Counted from the first letter of the stretch, positions 42,070 through 52,225 are shown. The stretch is 64,000 bases of DNA from Rhodosorus marinus (GCA_029953675.1 JAMWBK010000012.1:372001-436000), one strand, 5' to 3'. The notes: generated from the sequence alone by a model not told the origin. Made by a program: numbers and translations.

Positions 42070-42760
42070 GACTACGCCGGAGATATTAGTGCAAGGAACG
42101 GGAGGGTACCCGGTGGTTGGATGTTTCGAAAACAGATAACTCAAAAACAAGGAAAATATGTACGCATCAAGTGGCGGGTTGGCTCAAGGCAAAAATTCCG
42201 ATCTCCAAATAAAATAAAACTATATTGATTGTCTCTCAACTGATACTGGTATATTGACTGATATTGCGGTGGACAGTGAAATCCTACCACAAACACTTTT
42301 CCGGGAAATCGGCGCTAGAGACAACAAGGCCGCGGAGAAAGAAGTGTTTCAAATATTGGTCTCCAAGCAAAAATCGGATCTGCATCACATATTGATTACT
42401 TATCAGTCGAACGGCTATATATTGACTGATGTGTGGTCAGAAGAGCCTACAAATTGGGTCCGACAGGGGCACCTTCAATTCCAGCTCCGAATCGATGCAT
42501 TGGTGAACCGCTCCTATGATAGCAAAAGCGCGGGTTCTCTTTCGACTGGAAAATACGCTCGATTCTGTTTCATAGAACCAGTATATATATCCAAACAACT
42601 ATACTGTTCGTTGAAAACCAACTAGACGGTATGATATAGAAAAAGCCGGTACAATATTCCATTTTAGATTGTTTTGTTACCGTATTTTATTCTCAAAATC
42701 GGTTAACTCGATCGATATTCGTTTGTTCCCAGCGCTATAAATAGTCTTCACCTTCAATGC
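42070..42760. other. AT-rich spacer with one unsupported ORF
   Basis: An ORF of about 120 codons (42254-42625, non-ATG start) has no recognised domain. 'atattgactgat' occurs before and inside it. No promoter or signal peptide. I do not call it a gene. Confidence 0.3.
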
Positions 42761-42761
42761 A

Positions 42762-44183
42762 TTAAAAACACCAATTGATTTCTGTAGCCGAAAAAATTAT
42801 TTCCTTATTCAAATGCATGAGCATTTCTATATTTAGTTTTCTCCCCATGACTGCTTTCCAAACTTTATCAAAATGAGGATGTGAGTTAGCGATTCGTACT
42901 CGTAATTCTAGGGAATCATGGCCCGTACAGCTGTTTATGAGTGCAATTCGAAGGATATCTGGGTAATCTGGACTTTTCTGGTTGAGTATACAGTATATCT
43001 GGTCTTTATATCTGTCTTTCACAGGGTTTTCAGCAGCGGAGTCTTGACTGAGGGTGTCCAGAGCCAGCGGATTCGGAGAGGCCGATGGTGCTTCTGCCAT
43101 GTCGGTGTCACGAGCCTCGGAGACAGGGCGAGGGGAGGAAGGGTGCTCAAGAGTCGGCGGCAGAAGGTCAAACGCAGGGTGGGCTTCCAGCAGGGTGGCC
43201 TCAGTGGAGAGGAAGGCCTCTAGCGCGGTGCGGAGGACCCCGCGAGGAGGAAAACGCGCGAAGAGGCTCGCCTGTATGCGCGAGAGCCGCGCCGCATGAG
43301 TGTGTAGGGCGACAACCGAAGCCTGCGAGGCATCCAGGTTTTGCAAGGCCGACGGTGGAACCCAGCCGGCGTCAAAACGATCGAACTCGACAAACAAAGA
43401 GACATGAGGACGAGTCAGTATCATGTTGGCCAGAGCAGAGCGCTGGGGCGCGGGGGTGGTTACAAGCGATTGAAGGAACTGGTAAGCCGAGTCAGCAACA
43501 ATAAAACAGGCATGAGGGCCCGTGAAGTCCACATATAGGAATTCAGACGGGGCGACCCCAAGGGAGGAAGCCATGGTGTCGCGAAAATCGCGGTAGTGGA
43601 CGGGCGCGCGGCCCCGACCACGAGAGGGGGTCTGGGGACGCACGTTCGTCATCCAAACAAAGTGGAACGGAGATAGTTGGCGAGAAGAGTCAATAGGGAT
43701 GTGTTGTGGCATCATACGCACCATTGCCGTCGTGCGTTGTTCAGAAGAGCCCCTGCGTAGGACCTGCGAATAGGTCGCACGTGGGGCACTGGAGGGAGCA
43801 GGATTCGGGCCCGACGCGGGCCCAGGAGGCGTCTGTCCTTGAATAGGGGTAGGCCAGTCGGAATCAGGAATGGCCGGAGCGGAGCGCTCGGGTCGGGTGG
43901 AGGCAGGCCCCGCTGTACCGTGCGGATCCGCGGGGACGGGCACCGGGGGGTATGGGGCAGGCGCGGAGGCGGAGAAGCGCTCCAAATAGGCGATCAGCAG
44001 GGGCAGGCGGTGTTCCTGGGAAGCAGTCACAAGAAGACTCGTCAGTTTCGAGCAGATCCCATGGGCTAACTCGTCAGCGCAGTCCGTGAGGGTGGCCGCG
44101 GTACTAAACCCGCCCACGCAGAGCTCCACGCGCGCTGAGAGAACGGCTCCGTCCGCCGGAATGGGTGGGGAAACCCCAACCAT
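42762..44183 (-). pseudogene. F1 ORF1 fused to an unrelated 88-codon tail
   Basis: The ATG at 44183 starts F1 ORF1 (MVGVSPPIP...). It runs without stops through the RRM-like core (FVWMTNVRPQT, YRDFRDTMASSLG, LYVDFTGPHACFIV) to AAENPV at about 43025. There the sequence leaves F1 and continues in frame for about 88 codons of unrelated sequence (rich in Ile, Lys, Asn) before a stop at 42762. In the copy at 54917 the same point continues STFFRSFSSF. Either a chance readthrough or a captured exon. The Cys-poor tail shows no known domain. Confidence 0.6.
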
Positions 44184-44428
44184 AACGATTGGAAGGTGTG
44201 AAAAACCGATTCCCCCACGAAACCCCCAAAAAGAGAACTTGTTCCCAACGTTTGCAACCAAAGAAAAACCACCACGACCTCCAAGGGGCGCTAGCAACCC
44301 CCAGCACGCACCACACCACTAGAAGATGCGGGGGAAAGGCTGCAGAAAGAAGCGCCTCCCACCGAAGAACACAATTGCGACTCAAAACCACCAAAAGCCA
44401 GCACCATACACCCTCACGAAACCAAAAA
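43025..44428 (-). mobile_element. F1 retrotransposon 5' portion (5' UTR and ORF1), 3' part missing
   Basis: The 5' end TTTTGGTTTCGTGAGGG (minus strand, at 44428) is the same start as in the copy at 54917, which supports it as the true element 5' end. It covers the 5' UTR and most of ORF1. Non-LTR copies usually lose the 5' end, so retaining only the 5' third is unusual. It lies about 14 bp from the 3' end of the U2 gene in the same orientation. Confidence 0.85.
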
Positions 44429-44442
44429 CGGGGAGTAAAAGA

Positions 44443-44635
44443 GGTGCTCCGCAACAGAAAGCAGTGCGAAATCTGAGCAAAGCGCGGTAAACGGGCGTGG
44501 CAAGCCACTAACCAAACATAAACCCCTCCAGAAAAATATTTGTAACAAAAGCATCTAAAATTTAGATGCATCAAGTTGTTACACTTGATAGAACAGATAC
44601 TACACTTGATCTTAGCCAAAAGGCCGAGAAGAGTT
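44443..44635 (-). ncRNA. U2 spliceosomal snRNA gene
   Basis: The minus strand starts at about 44635 with the highly conserved U2 5' region: CTTCTCGGCCTTTTGGCT, AAGATCAAG, then TGTAGTATCTGTTCT, which contains the branch-site-pairing GTAGTA. Next come a stem-loop IIa-like hairpin (ATCAAGT / ACTTGAT), a second hairpin (GCATCTAAA / TTTAGATGC), an Sm-like site (ATATTTTTCTGG), a GTGGC-TT-GCCAC hairpin and a terminal stem (TTCGCA / TGCGGA) ending GAGCACC. The total is about 193 nt, close to the usual U2 length. U2 pairs with the intron branch site in the spliceosome. The 3' end is assigned by the last stem and is accurate to a few bases. The gene looks intact rather than a pseudogene. Confidence 0.92.
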
Positions 44636-44713
44636 AGGTCACGCTCACAACTTTGGTAGTAAAGCCGAGCATGTTTGTGAGGTTAGCTGTGGAGATAGAC
44701 CGCCGATGGAGGG

Positions 44714-44721
44714 TATATAAA
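44714..44721 (+). promoter_or_regulatory. TATA box of the 1268-residue gene, in a shared divergent promoter region
   Basis: TATATAAA lies 80 bp upstream of the ATG at 44794. The 158 bp between it and the U2 5' end on the other strand must hold both promoters. I could not define a snRNA-type proximal element. Confidence 0.6.
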
Positions 44722-44793
44722 GGTCCAACCCGGGTAGGTAGGTCGAGGTTCGTGGAGTAGCCAAGAGGAATTTTTAATTAAGCATAAAACCAG

Positions 44794-47700
44794 ATGAAGA
44801 TTTACAAGAGTGTTTTGTGGGCGGCAGTGGCATCCATGTGCGTATGCCTGTGCGCAAGAGCGCACAAAGATGGTGCGGTGAATGAAGCATGTTTTGGGTG
44901 GGGGTTATCTGATGAAATATGTGCTATGGCCATTGATGAGAGGCAAGAACTGGTTAAAGCGGAATCACAGAACACGCTGACGATCTACGCGCCGTACTTT
45001 TACATGCTCGACTTTTCTCAGAATGAGACGGACACTACGGCGTTATTCGGAGGCAGCACATTAGTTGAGATCTACGGGTTCTATATTATGATCAAGGGAA
45101 AGGCGGGAACCAGCGCAAACATTAGGGGCACGTTACTGTACCTCCTTGCATCGATCATCGATATCCAGACCGATGGATCCTTCTCCTTGGACATGAGTGG
45201 CCCGCCGGTTGATGTCCCTCCTCCGGCGGTGCCATCTGCGAAGCCGACGCCGGGCCCCCAGCCGCGTTTCTCCGGGCGTCAAGGAGCCTCTGGTATTGGT
45301 GGCGCTCCAGGAGGTACCGGAACGGATGGAAACTCTGGTGGTAATTTGATTATGATCACCAAACACCTCAACCTCACCTCGCTTCACTCTGGAGGGTACG
45401 ATTTCACGATCATAAACGATGGGAGCGCCGGGTCGGTCGGTGGCAAAGGTGGACCTGGACAGATCGGCGGTGTGGGAGCTGCAGGAGTGAGCTGCGCATT
45501 CCATAGAAAGAGCTTCGGAACATCTAAAGATCCAAACTGCTGCAAATACTGTAAAGGGCCGTTTGGGCACTACGAACGCTGTAATCTGTACCAGGCTGGC
45601 GAGCCTGGACCAGGAGGCCCGGGAGGTCCTGGAGGACCCGGTGGCAAGGGCGCAGCCCCTGGATGGGTCTCTGTGTATTCCAATTCAGCGAACGGAGCGG
45701 ATAACAAGCCGATAGATAATGACACAGTCAAGGGTCTGATTCTATCCACCAGCAAGTTTGGAGCGGTGGGAGTAGGAGGTCCAGGCGGTGACGGTGGAGC
45801 CGGTGCAGTTAACGACCCCAATGCGCTGTGTACGACGTACTCAAAGGCCGAACCGTTCACGATGTTCTACAAAGGCATGTACGCCGTGAAACCGGTTGGG
45901 ACTCCTGGCCTCCAGGGCCCCACCGGAGTGAACGGGACGACGTTTGGGTACCAGAGGGCGACGTTCATCCGCGCGACGGTCAATGCTACAGGAAACCCGG
46001 GGGATGCGAACCATTACGAGAAACCACACGATTGGGCATACCAAGACTTCCCCGCACCAGTGGAGTACCTCGGTTTCGGACTGGAGCTCTCTGCGAACAT
46101 GCTAAGCTCGCTGGCGTTCATTGACTACGACGCTGGCGCTCAGAACACCTACAACTTGATTCTCCAATCGGTGAGCGACATGATGTACAGCGCCCAGGTG
46201 ATGATGAACCTTACCGCCGACCACACGACCCAGAAGCTCTACGCCTCCTACGTGAACAAGGCGTGGACTCTGATCAGGAGCATCAACCAGGTGAGCTCAC
46301 CAAGCGGATCGCCCCTTGGACAAGTATCGGTGGCGAGCTTCGACCAGCAGCTCGATGACCTCGCAGAGTTTCGAGATCTTGCCGAGGTGGTCGAAGGATA
46401 CTACGAGGAGTACGCCAAGCAGGTGAACGACAGGGAGACATCGGAGAAGATATTGCTCAATGCCACCAAGAGCTCGTTGGTCGGAGTTGAGCAGCAGAGG
46501 ACACTACAGGGACAGATCTACAAGAGCCTTGCGAAAATGAATCAGACCTTGGATGATGTCGCCCTGAAGATCCAAATGACGAAGTACGCGCTGAACGAGG
46601 ACCAGGAGGAGCTGAACCACTGTTGGGAGGAAGCTCAGAAGATTGTGATGTTCAAGAACGTGATGAACTTTGTCTCCTTTGTCACGGGCGTTGCCGATCT
46701 TGGGTTTGCAGCGACCAAACTGGTCGGTAAGGCGTCCCAGTTTATCAGCGACGGCGGAAAGTTCTTCGACGGTATCAACCTGGCGGTCGACAACAAGTTC
46801 TCTAACATTCCAGCATTCATCAACAGCATCGGAAAACTCGTTCCAGGACCGGGACAGTCCTCAGACTGGGATCCGTACGCGTCGAGTATGAAACTGATCT
46901 CTAACGACGAGACGACCGTGGACGGCTATCAAGGAGGGCTCCAGAGCGCTCTTCAAGGGATCTACCATGCGGATAGCTATGCAGATGCACTGGTTATCTA
47001 CCAGAAGATGAACCAGACAGCCGACGACTACAAGACAGCGAGAATCAATATGGCCAAGAGCGAGGTGACTAGCAAAGTCAATGCGATGAAGGCAGCGTGC
47101 CCGGGACAGGCCCAAAATTTCTTTCGCAGCTTTGATACGCTTCAGATGTGGGTCAACCAGCGCAATGATCTGCTCGCGGTCTATAGCGCCCTCGTTGTGT
47201 ATTATAACCGGGTTACTGCGAAGAAACTCTACTTGGAGAACATCGCCCAGAACACTCTCACGGAGCTTCAACAGAATGCCACCAACCCCGCGTCGCTCGC
47301 CGTACTCAACGTACATCAGGAGACTTACAACATGTTGGTCGAGCAGTTCTCGAAGAACCTGGGTCTCGTTCTCAATGCCAGGAGCTACCTCATGATGGGA
47401 GCGACAAATAGCAGCCTTTCTGCCGTCTCGTTTGCCAGCTGTAGATGGGAGACGTCAATCATGAAGGCCTCGGACAACATGTTCTTCAAGTGTGCAGCAG
47501 ATGCCGTTCTGGAGCTGAAGAACGCGCTTGCCTACTGGCACACAAACACCTACTCCAACAATCAGCTCGTTGACTGGAGGTCGTACTGGGGTCCAATTGA
47601 CTTGAACGAGGAGTCTGTAGGTGCTGATCGATGGGCCGATTTCAAGAAGACCGGCATTCTCAGCTTCTGCATGGATCCTACCGAGCCGAGTTTCAACAAG

Positions 47701-48600
47701 GGCCCGGGTCTTAGTGCCGGGATGTTCTTCCCGCTGGTCAGCATGGACAGTATCTTTGTCGTAATGGACGGTGCACCTGCGGAAGGAGGCGTACGGGTTG
47801 ATATTCAACACCAGGCCTCCGCCGGAGTCGTTCGTGCGATGGAGAATCCGACGAGCACTGACGCTGAGCATCCTTACCTGACGAAGAAATTTACGCACGC
47901 GGACCGAGACCTTCGATTCATCTACACGGGAGAGCCTCCTGCAGATGACCAGGTCAGCGTCCTTGCCTGGATGAAATCGACGAACATTTCAGTAAGGGCG
48001 GACATGGGCGATCCTAGTAAGATCCTGAGGATAAGCCCCTTCAGCAACTACCAGATTCAAACCGACGCTGGCATTCTACAGACCGTGGACAACGTACGGG
48101 TGTACTACACGGGGCACTATGTGCCAGCAAAAGATTTTAATATCCTGCCGATTTCCTCGTTATCGGAACCGATCATGTGCGCTTCTACTGTCGGGAAGGC
48201 AATGGCCACTCCGACACCAACGACTTCTCCGTCAGACGCCGACAGATCGGCAGGAGCAGCAACGAACAAATGTAAGTCGTACTCTGTTTCGGTAGAGCTC
48301 GTGACGGGGTACGTTTCGCAGGACGGATCATACACCAAGGCGTGCAGGATCAGTTTTGAGCACCCAGTAGAAGGACGACGACCCGAGCAGATCCGGCTCG
48401 AATGGGAGTGGGAGAAGTACCGAGACGACACAGACTGGGAGTACAACAACGCAGTTTCAATGGCAATCAATGCCGCAAAAGCTATAGTCACATTTAATGG
48501 AACCCCAGAGGAAGGTGATGGGACCACTCAGGTGGTGCTGCTCACGGATACCTGTCCTACCAACGTTCGAGTTTTGAGCACGTACCCTCTGTGCTTGTAG
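44794..48600 (+). CDS. Large secreted protein: collagen-like Gly runs, long helical middle, beta-rich C-terminus
   Basis: 1268 residues, no intron. The signal peptide (about 1-23) has a Cys-rich hydrophobic core. Residues about 30-150 are beta-rich. Gly-rich runs at about 159-186, 210-231, 269-290 (GPGGPGGPGGPGGKG) and 321-340 resemble collagen-like or glycine-loop segments, with a small Cys cluster (CCKYCKGPFGHYERC) between. From about 430 to 870 the protein is mostly helical with heptad-like stretches, interrupted by a hydrophobic segment (about 622-652, VMNFVSFVTGVADLGFAAT). The C-terminal third (about 960-1268) is beta-rich, with a short Pro-Thr linker (ATPTPTTSPS) before a last 4-Cys domain. 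Many Asn-x-Ser/Thr sites. I do not recognise the family. Helix-hydrophobic hairpin-helix occurs in some membrane-inserting proteins, but also in structural rods, so function stays open. Confidence 0.85.
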   Translation: MKIYKSVLWAAVASMCVCLCARAHKDGAVNEACFGWGLSDEICAMAIDERQELVKAESQNTLTIYAPYFYMLDFSQNETDTTALFGGSTLVEIYGFYIMIKGKAGTSANIRGTLLYLLASIIDIQTDGSFSLDMSGPPVDVPPPAVPSAKPTPGPQPRFSGRQGASGIGGAPGGTGTDGNSGGNLIMITKHLNLTSLHSGGYDFTIINDGSAGSVGGKGGPGQIGGVGAAGVSCAFHRKSFGTSKDPNCCKYCKGPFGHYERCNLYQAGEPGPGGPGGPGGPGGKGAAPGWVSVYSNSANGADNKPIDNDTVKGLILSTSKFGAVGVGGPGGDGGAGAVNDPNALCTTYSKAEPFTMFYKGMYAVKPVGTPGLQGPTGVNGTTFGYQRATFIRATVNATGNPGDANHYEKPHDWAYQDFPAPVEYLGFGLELSANMLSSLAFIDYDAGAQNTYNLILQSVSDMMYSAQVMMNLTADHTTQKLYASYVNKAWTLIRSINQVSSPSGSPLGQVSVASFDQQLDDLAEFRDLAEVVEGYYEEYAKQVNDRETSEKILLNATKSSLVGVEQQRTLQGQIYKSLAKMNQTLDDVALKIQMTKYALNEDQEELNHCWEEAQKIVMFKNVMNFVSFVTGVADLGFAATKLVGKASQFISDGGKFFDGINLAVDNKFSNIPAFINSIGKLVPGPGQSSDWDPYASSMKLISNDETTVDGYQGGLQSALQGIYHADSYADALVIYQKMNQTADDYKTARINMAKSEVTSKVNAMKAACPGQAQNFFRSFDTLQMWVNQRNDLLAVYSALVVYYNRVTAKKLYLENIAQNTLTELQQNATNPASLAVLNVHQETYNMLVEQFSKNLGLVLNARSYLMMGATNSSLSAVSFASCRWETSIMKASDNMFFKCAADAVLELKNALAYWHTNTYSNNQLVDWRSYWGPIDLNEESVGADRWADFKKTGILSFCMDPTEPSFNKGPGLSAGMFFPLVSMDSIFVVMDGAPAEGGVRVDIQHQASAGVVRAMENPTSTDAEHPYLTKKFTHADRDLRFIYTGEPPADDQVSVLAWMKSTNISVRADMGDPSKILRISPFSNYQIQTDAGILQTVDNVRVYYTGHYVPAKDFNILPISSLSEPIMCASTVGKAMATPTPTTSPSDADRSAGAATNKCKSYSVSVELVTGYVSQDGSYTKACRISFEHPVEGRRPEQIRLEWEWEKYRDDTDWEYNNAVSMAINAAKAIVTFNGTPEEGDGTTQVVLLTDTCPTNVRVLSTYPLCL

Positions 48601-48624
48601 AAGATCTCTTTTCCATCTGTGAAT

Positions 48625-48630
48625 ATTAAA
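48625..48630 (+). terminator. Possible polyadenylation signal ATTAAA
   Basis: ATTAAA lies 25 bp after the stop codon of the 1268-residue gene, in the usual position for a short 3' UTR. A pyrimidine-rich run and TTTGG repeats follow at about 48723-48765. Confidence 0.4.
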
Positions 48631-48769
48631 TGACCATAACACCTATCGTGAAAGCTGCCGTCGACACGATGATCTTGCCGATGCATGGCGAAGGGATCAA
48701 TAAAGGATCTCTCGAACTACCCCATTGGTTTGGTTTGGTTTGGTTTTACAAACCAAACCTTAAACAGTA

Positions 48770-48965
48770 CGCTGCCCGTAATACAGACTAAGAACGCCGA
48801 AGAGTCCGGTGCGAGCTTCAGCTAGAATACCGCTACAAGATCGCCATAAAGCAACCCTTAACGGTTTAGGAAGACAAACACTCGACGGAATGGTCAGCGA
48901 GACGTTTGCGGAGCCGTTCCAAGCTTGACTCTTAAGGTGACCAAATTTTTCCTCAATGAAAGCCT
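48770..48965 (-). mobile_element. Degenerate F2-like 3' fragment
   Basis: The minus strand shows the terminal ORF2 blocks (RYSSxxLAEART-like, LRKRL, GHLKS) in decayed form. Joined at about 48965 to a plus-strand fragment of the same kind, so the pair forms an inverted junction. Confidence 0.6.
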
Positions 48966-48969
48966 GAAA

Positions 48970-49484
48970 TTTTGCGCCGCAGAGATCTATCTGGGTTTGC
49001 CACATGCCCCTTGGCACTGAGATCGCCCTTCCTTCTGCCAAGGCTGTGAGAGCCGTATTGACGGTTACCATTTCCTGGGCTCGTGTGGACCATTGAGAGG
49101 TCATCGTGCGAACCCTCACATCTGCCTGAAGTAGATCCTGATCGAATATTTGACCAGGGTTGGCCACACGTTGAATGGGAACTGCCCCGGTCAGCGTCGG
49201 TCACCCTTCCCTCCCCCCTTGCATATTTGATCTCCAGGTACCAGACCCCCGCCGCCAGACGCTCAGCGTATGTGGACCTGGTTGTCACCTTCCCTGTGTC
49301 AAGATCCTATCTCCCCTCTACCGCTCTTCACCGGGGCGGCAGCGGCTTCTGCACTTCGCCTACTGAAGGAACGATGGTATGCTGAGAGCATGGCCAGTCT
49401 CCCCTGGGCAAAGAGTTGTTCTCACAGGCTCCGGCCTTTCACCATGGAAAGCTTTGGGCATCTGCAAAATTCCAGCTTGGAGTG
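48970..49484 (+). mobile_element. Degenerate F2-like fragment (CCHC and REL)
   Basis: The plus strand matches 'RRxIYLGLPxAPWH', 'CQGCESRID..GYHFLGSC', the REL core with Asp and SAYVDLVVTFPV, and the RWYAESMASLPWA block. It has many substitutions and indels; an old relative of F2. Confidence 0.65.
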
Positions 49485-49638
49485 ACATAGCCTGAAGCAC
49501 TATGCAGGGCGTGAAAGGGAATTGGAAACTAGGGAGCAAAGCGTACAAACGCAGGAGGCGATGGCGCGCCTATGCGAACATGCTGCTAGAATACCGCAGA
49601 GAGCGACACTTAAGCGGCGTAGGAGTCCCAGACATTCA
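49485..49638 (-). mobile_element. F2-like 3' fragment
   Basis: The complement of the F2 hairpin and last ORF2 codons ('catagcctgaagcactatgcagg', 'ggaaactagggagcaaag', 'gatggcgcgcc'). It abuts the large F2a copy on the other strand. The first 40-odd codons of the 378-codon open frame starting at 49522 read this antisense sequence and are not real. Confidence 0.7.
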
Positions 49639-52225
49639 GCAGGATGGTCGGCGATGTTCCCCTCGTCCGACGTAGAATTGCTCCCCGAATTCGAGGCATT
49701 CTTAGACCGTCCAGAGTTGGCCAGGTTCCGCATCGACCTGACGCTCCGTGAGTCCGATCTGGAGGATTTGCTCCAGACCTGCCGTCGTGGACGCTGCCCT
49801 GGACCCCCTGGGCTACGAACGGAATTAATGCAGGCCTTGAGCAAGCCTGGCCAGAGCGCCATGGTGAAGATCCCGAATACGCTGTTCCAGGGTGAAGGGG
49901 TAGCGTCTGCCCCTTGGGACCATCTGCGACGGGCACAGCTTTGCTTGTTAACGAAACCCGACCACGAGCCGGCACACCCGCGTCTCCAGCCGATCGGCAT
50001 GGTTGAGAGTCTACGGAAACTCGCCGGGAGGTGGCTATCCCAGCGCCTACGCCAGCGAGTCACCGCCCTTATGGCGCCTTGGCAGGTAGGGGTGGGATTT
50101 TACGGGGGTTGCGAACTAATCACTCATACGATCGAGCTCGAGCTAGCCAGTAGGCCTGATTGGGGCGTTTTGGTAGTTGACTTCCGTAACGCGTTCAACA
50201 GCGTCTCGCGGACGCATGCTTTGGAGGTGATTCGCAGGGTATTCCCGGAGGCATGGCCGCTCCTATCCGGTATTTACGCAGGGGGGAGCCTCCCTTACTT
50301 GACAACGCAGGGCTCTGTTTTTGCAGCACGTACTGGCGTTCAACAGGGTGATCCTTGTGGGCCGGTACTTCACGCATGTGCCTTGCAGCTCGTGCTCCAG
50401 CGACTGGCGGCTGAGGTGCCGAAGCTTCGCATCTGTGCCTACCATGACGACGTGGCGTTGCTGGGCTCTCCTGAGCACTTGGCTCGGGGACTGACCCAGA
50501 TCGAAGCACTCACACGTGGAGTAGGTCTAACCGTGGAACCCGAAAAATGCCGTTTTCTCGGCCCGCGTGAAGTTTCGAGTGGCTCCCTGCCACCTAGTCT
50601 CCCAGCCCTTGGTGAACATGCGGGGCTCGAGCAACCATGGCGTTGGTTTGGGGAGTGACAACTTTGTCTAAGACTCTTGCGAACGAGTTTTTGCGCGCCA
50701 TAAGCAGCTCACCGACGCCATTGAACGCCTACCGGATAGCATGCTACAATCGGCCTGCCTGCTCTCCCGCTTTTGTTCCGGCCCCCGACTGAATTACTGG
50801 CTGCGAAGCCTTCCACCGCACCCGGGCTCGTGGATGGCAGCCAAGGCGGACGAGGCGACGCTGAAGCAATGGGGAACGCTCCTGGATGAACCCCTGGATG
50901 TGGAAGCGGCTCCTGACAGGGACCTAATTCGTGGCCAGATTGCCCTACCTTTACGATTAGGCGGATTTGGAGTGGCCGACCGTGGACTCGTATGCTCGGC
51001 AGCGGCGGTCGCCTCCTGGGCTACCGCGCTTCGCACCTTAATGAGTTTTCGGATGCGAAGTGCCTGCATTTTGGCTAGAGCACTGACTAGCGAAGACCCC
51101 GTGACCCTTCCGCCGCCGCTTTTGAGTATCTATGATGCTCTGCATCAGGCGTTCAGTAAGTGCAACGCCGTGCCGGACGAGAGCCGATCCAGATTTCGAT
51201 CCTGGAAGGAGCTGTTAGGGGGACAAACTGAGGCGCTCGAGGACTCTCCCATGGACAGAGTACCCGCCGACGAGGGGGAAGCTAGCCCCGGGTCACCGGT
51301 TGCGGATTACCCGGGTCTGAGCCGATGTGGAGCTCGCGCCCTGGTGTGATACAACAGAGCCTCACCTGGGGCCAACATAATGCCGCTCACGCGATCTTGC
51401 TCAACTCTCCACTCACACCGCCTACCACCGCCGCTCCCCTCCGCGGCATGGGAGGCCATCTTTCACATTTGTGGCTAACGACCACGCCGTCATCACTGGG
51501 TCACGGTCTGGATGCCTTCCAGTTTCGCTCTGCCGCACGGATTTACCTGGGTTTGCGACAAGCTCCGTGGCACTCTAATCGGCCGTCTTTCTGTCAGGGA
51601 TGTGAGAGTCGGATCGATGCTTGTGGTTACCATTTCTTAGGTTCATGCGGACTGATGAGAGGTCTTCGTACGAGGTGTCACACTCGCTTCAAGAACATTC
51701 TCAGCGAATGTTTGACTCGGTTAAGGCATACGGTTGAGGTGGAATCGGAACTACCCAGATCGGTCTCGGATAGGGCACCGCCGCGCTGTATCGCAGATCT
51801 CCTCGTCTCCGATGCTGCCGCCAGACGCTCAGCATATGTTGACCTCGCGATTACATGCCCTGTGGCAAGCGCCCATCTCACGGCTGCCGCCCGCCGCCGA
51901 GGAGCAGCTGCTTCGGCCCTTCGCCGCGTGGAAGGAACGACGGTATGCTGAGAGTATGGCCAGTCTGCCTCGCGCTGAGGGTCGCTCCCACCGGTTCCAG
52001 CCTTTCATTGTGGAAAGCTTTGGTCACGTGGAGAAGGCGGGTTTGGAGTGGTTGCGGAAATGTTTCACTGAGCATCCTGTTGAATACTTGGAACTTTTGC
52101 GACGATTAAGTGTCTCTCTGTGGCGATATTCGAGCAGATGCTTGCCGAGGCGCGCCATCGGCGCCTGGGTTTTCACGCTTGCCTACCTAGTTCTTAGTTC
52201 CTTTTCACGCCTTGCGTAGTGCCAA
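49639..52225 (+). mobile_element. F2a retrotransposon with complete RT and REL regions, five small breaks
   Basis: The most complete RT-to-3' end in the window. RT: SDVELLPEFEAFLDRP region, GPPGLRTELM, fingers, motif A (VVDFRNAFNSVSR, about 50176), motif B (GVQQGDPCGP, about 50335), motif C (YHDD, 50440-50451), thumb. Then linker, CCHC (CQGC..H....C, 9 residues between second Cys and His) and REL (IADLL, 14 residues, D; RRYAESM). Breaks: frameshift at about 50637, stop at about 50668, frameshifts at about 51326, 51929 and 52134. The hairpin is partial ('cgccttgcgtagtg'). ORF1 and the ORF2 start are missing. Confidence 0.9.

Noticed and set aside
42254-42625. Plus-strand ORF of about 120 codons
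   Set aside because: No ATG at its start, no domain, AT-rich spacer between retroelement remnants.
45133-46044. Minus-strand ORFs opposite the 1268-residue gene
   Set aside because: Shadows of GC-rich Gly/Pro codons in the sense gene; no independent support.
49522-49640. Start of the 378-codon RT ORF
   Set aside because: The first codons translate an antisense F2 3' fragment; real F2a sequence starts at about 49640.
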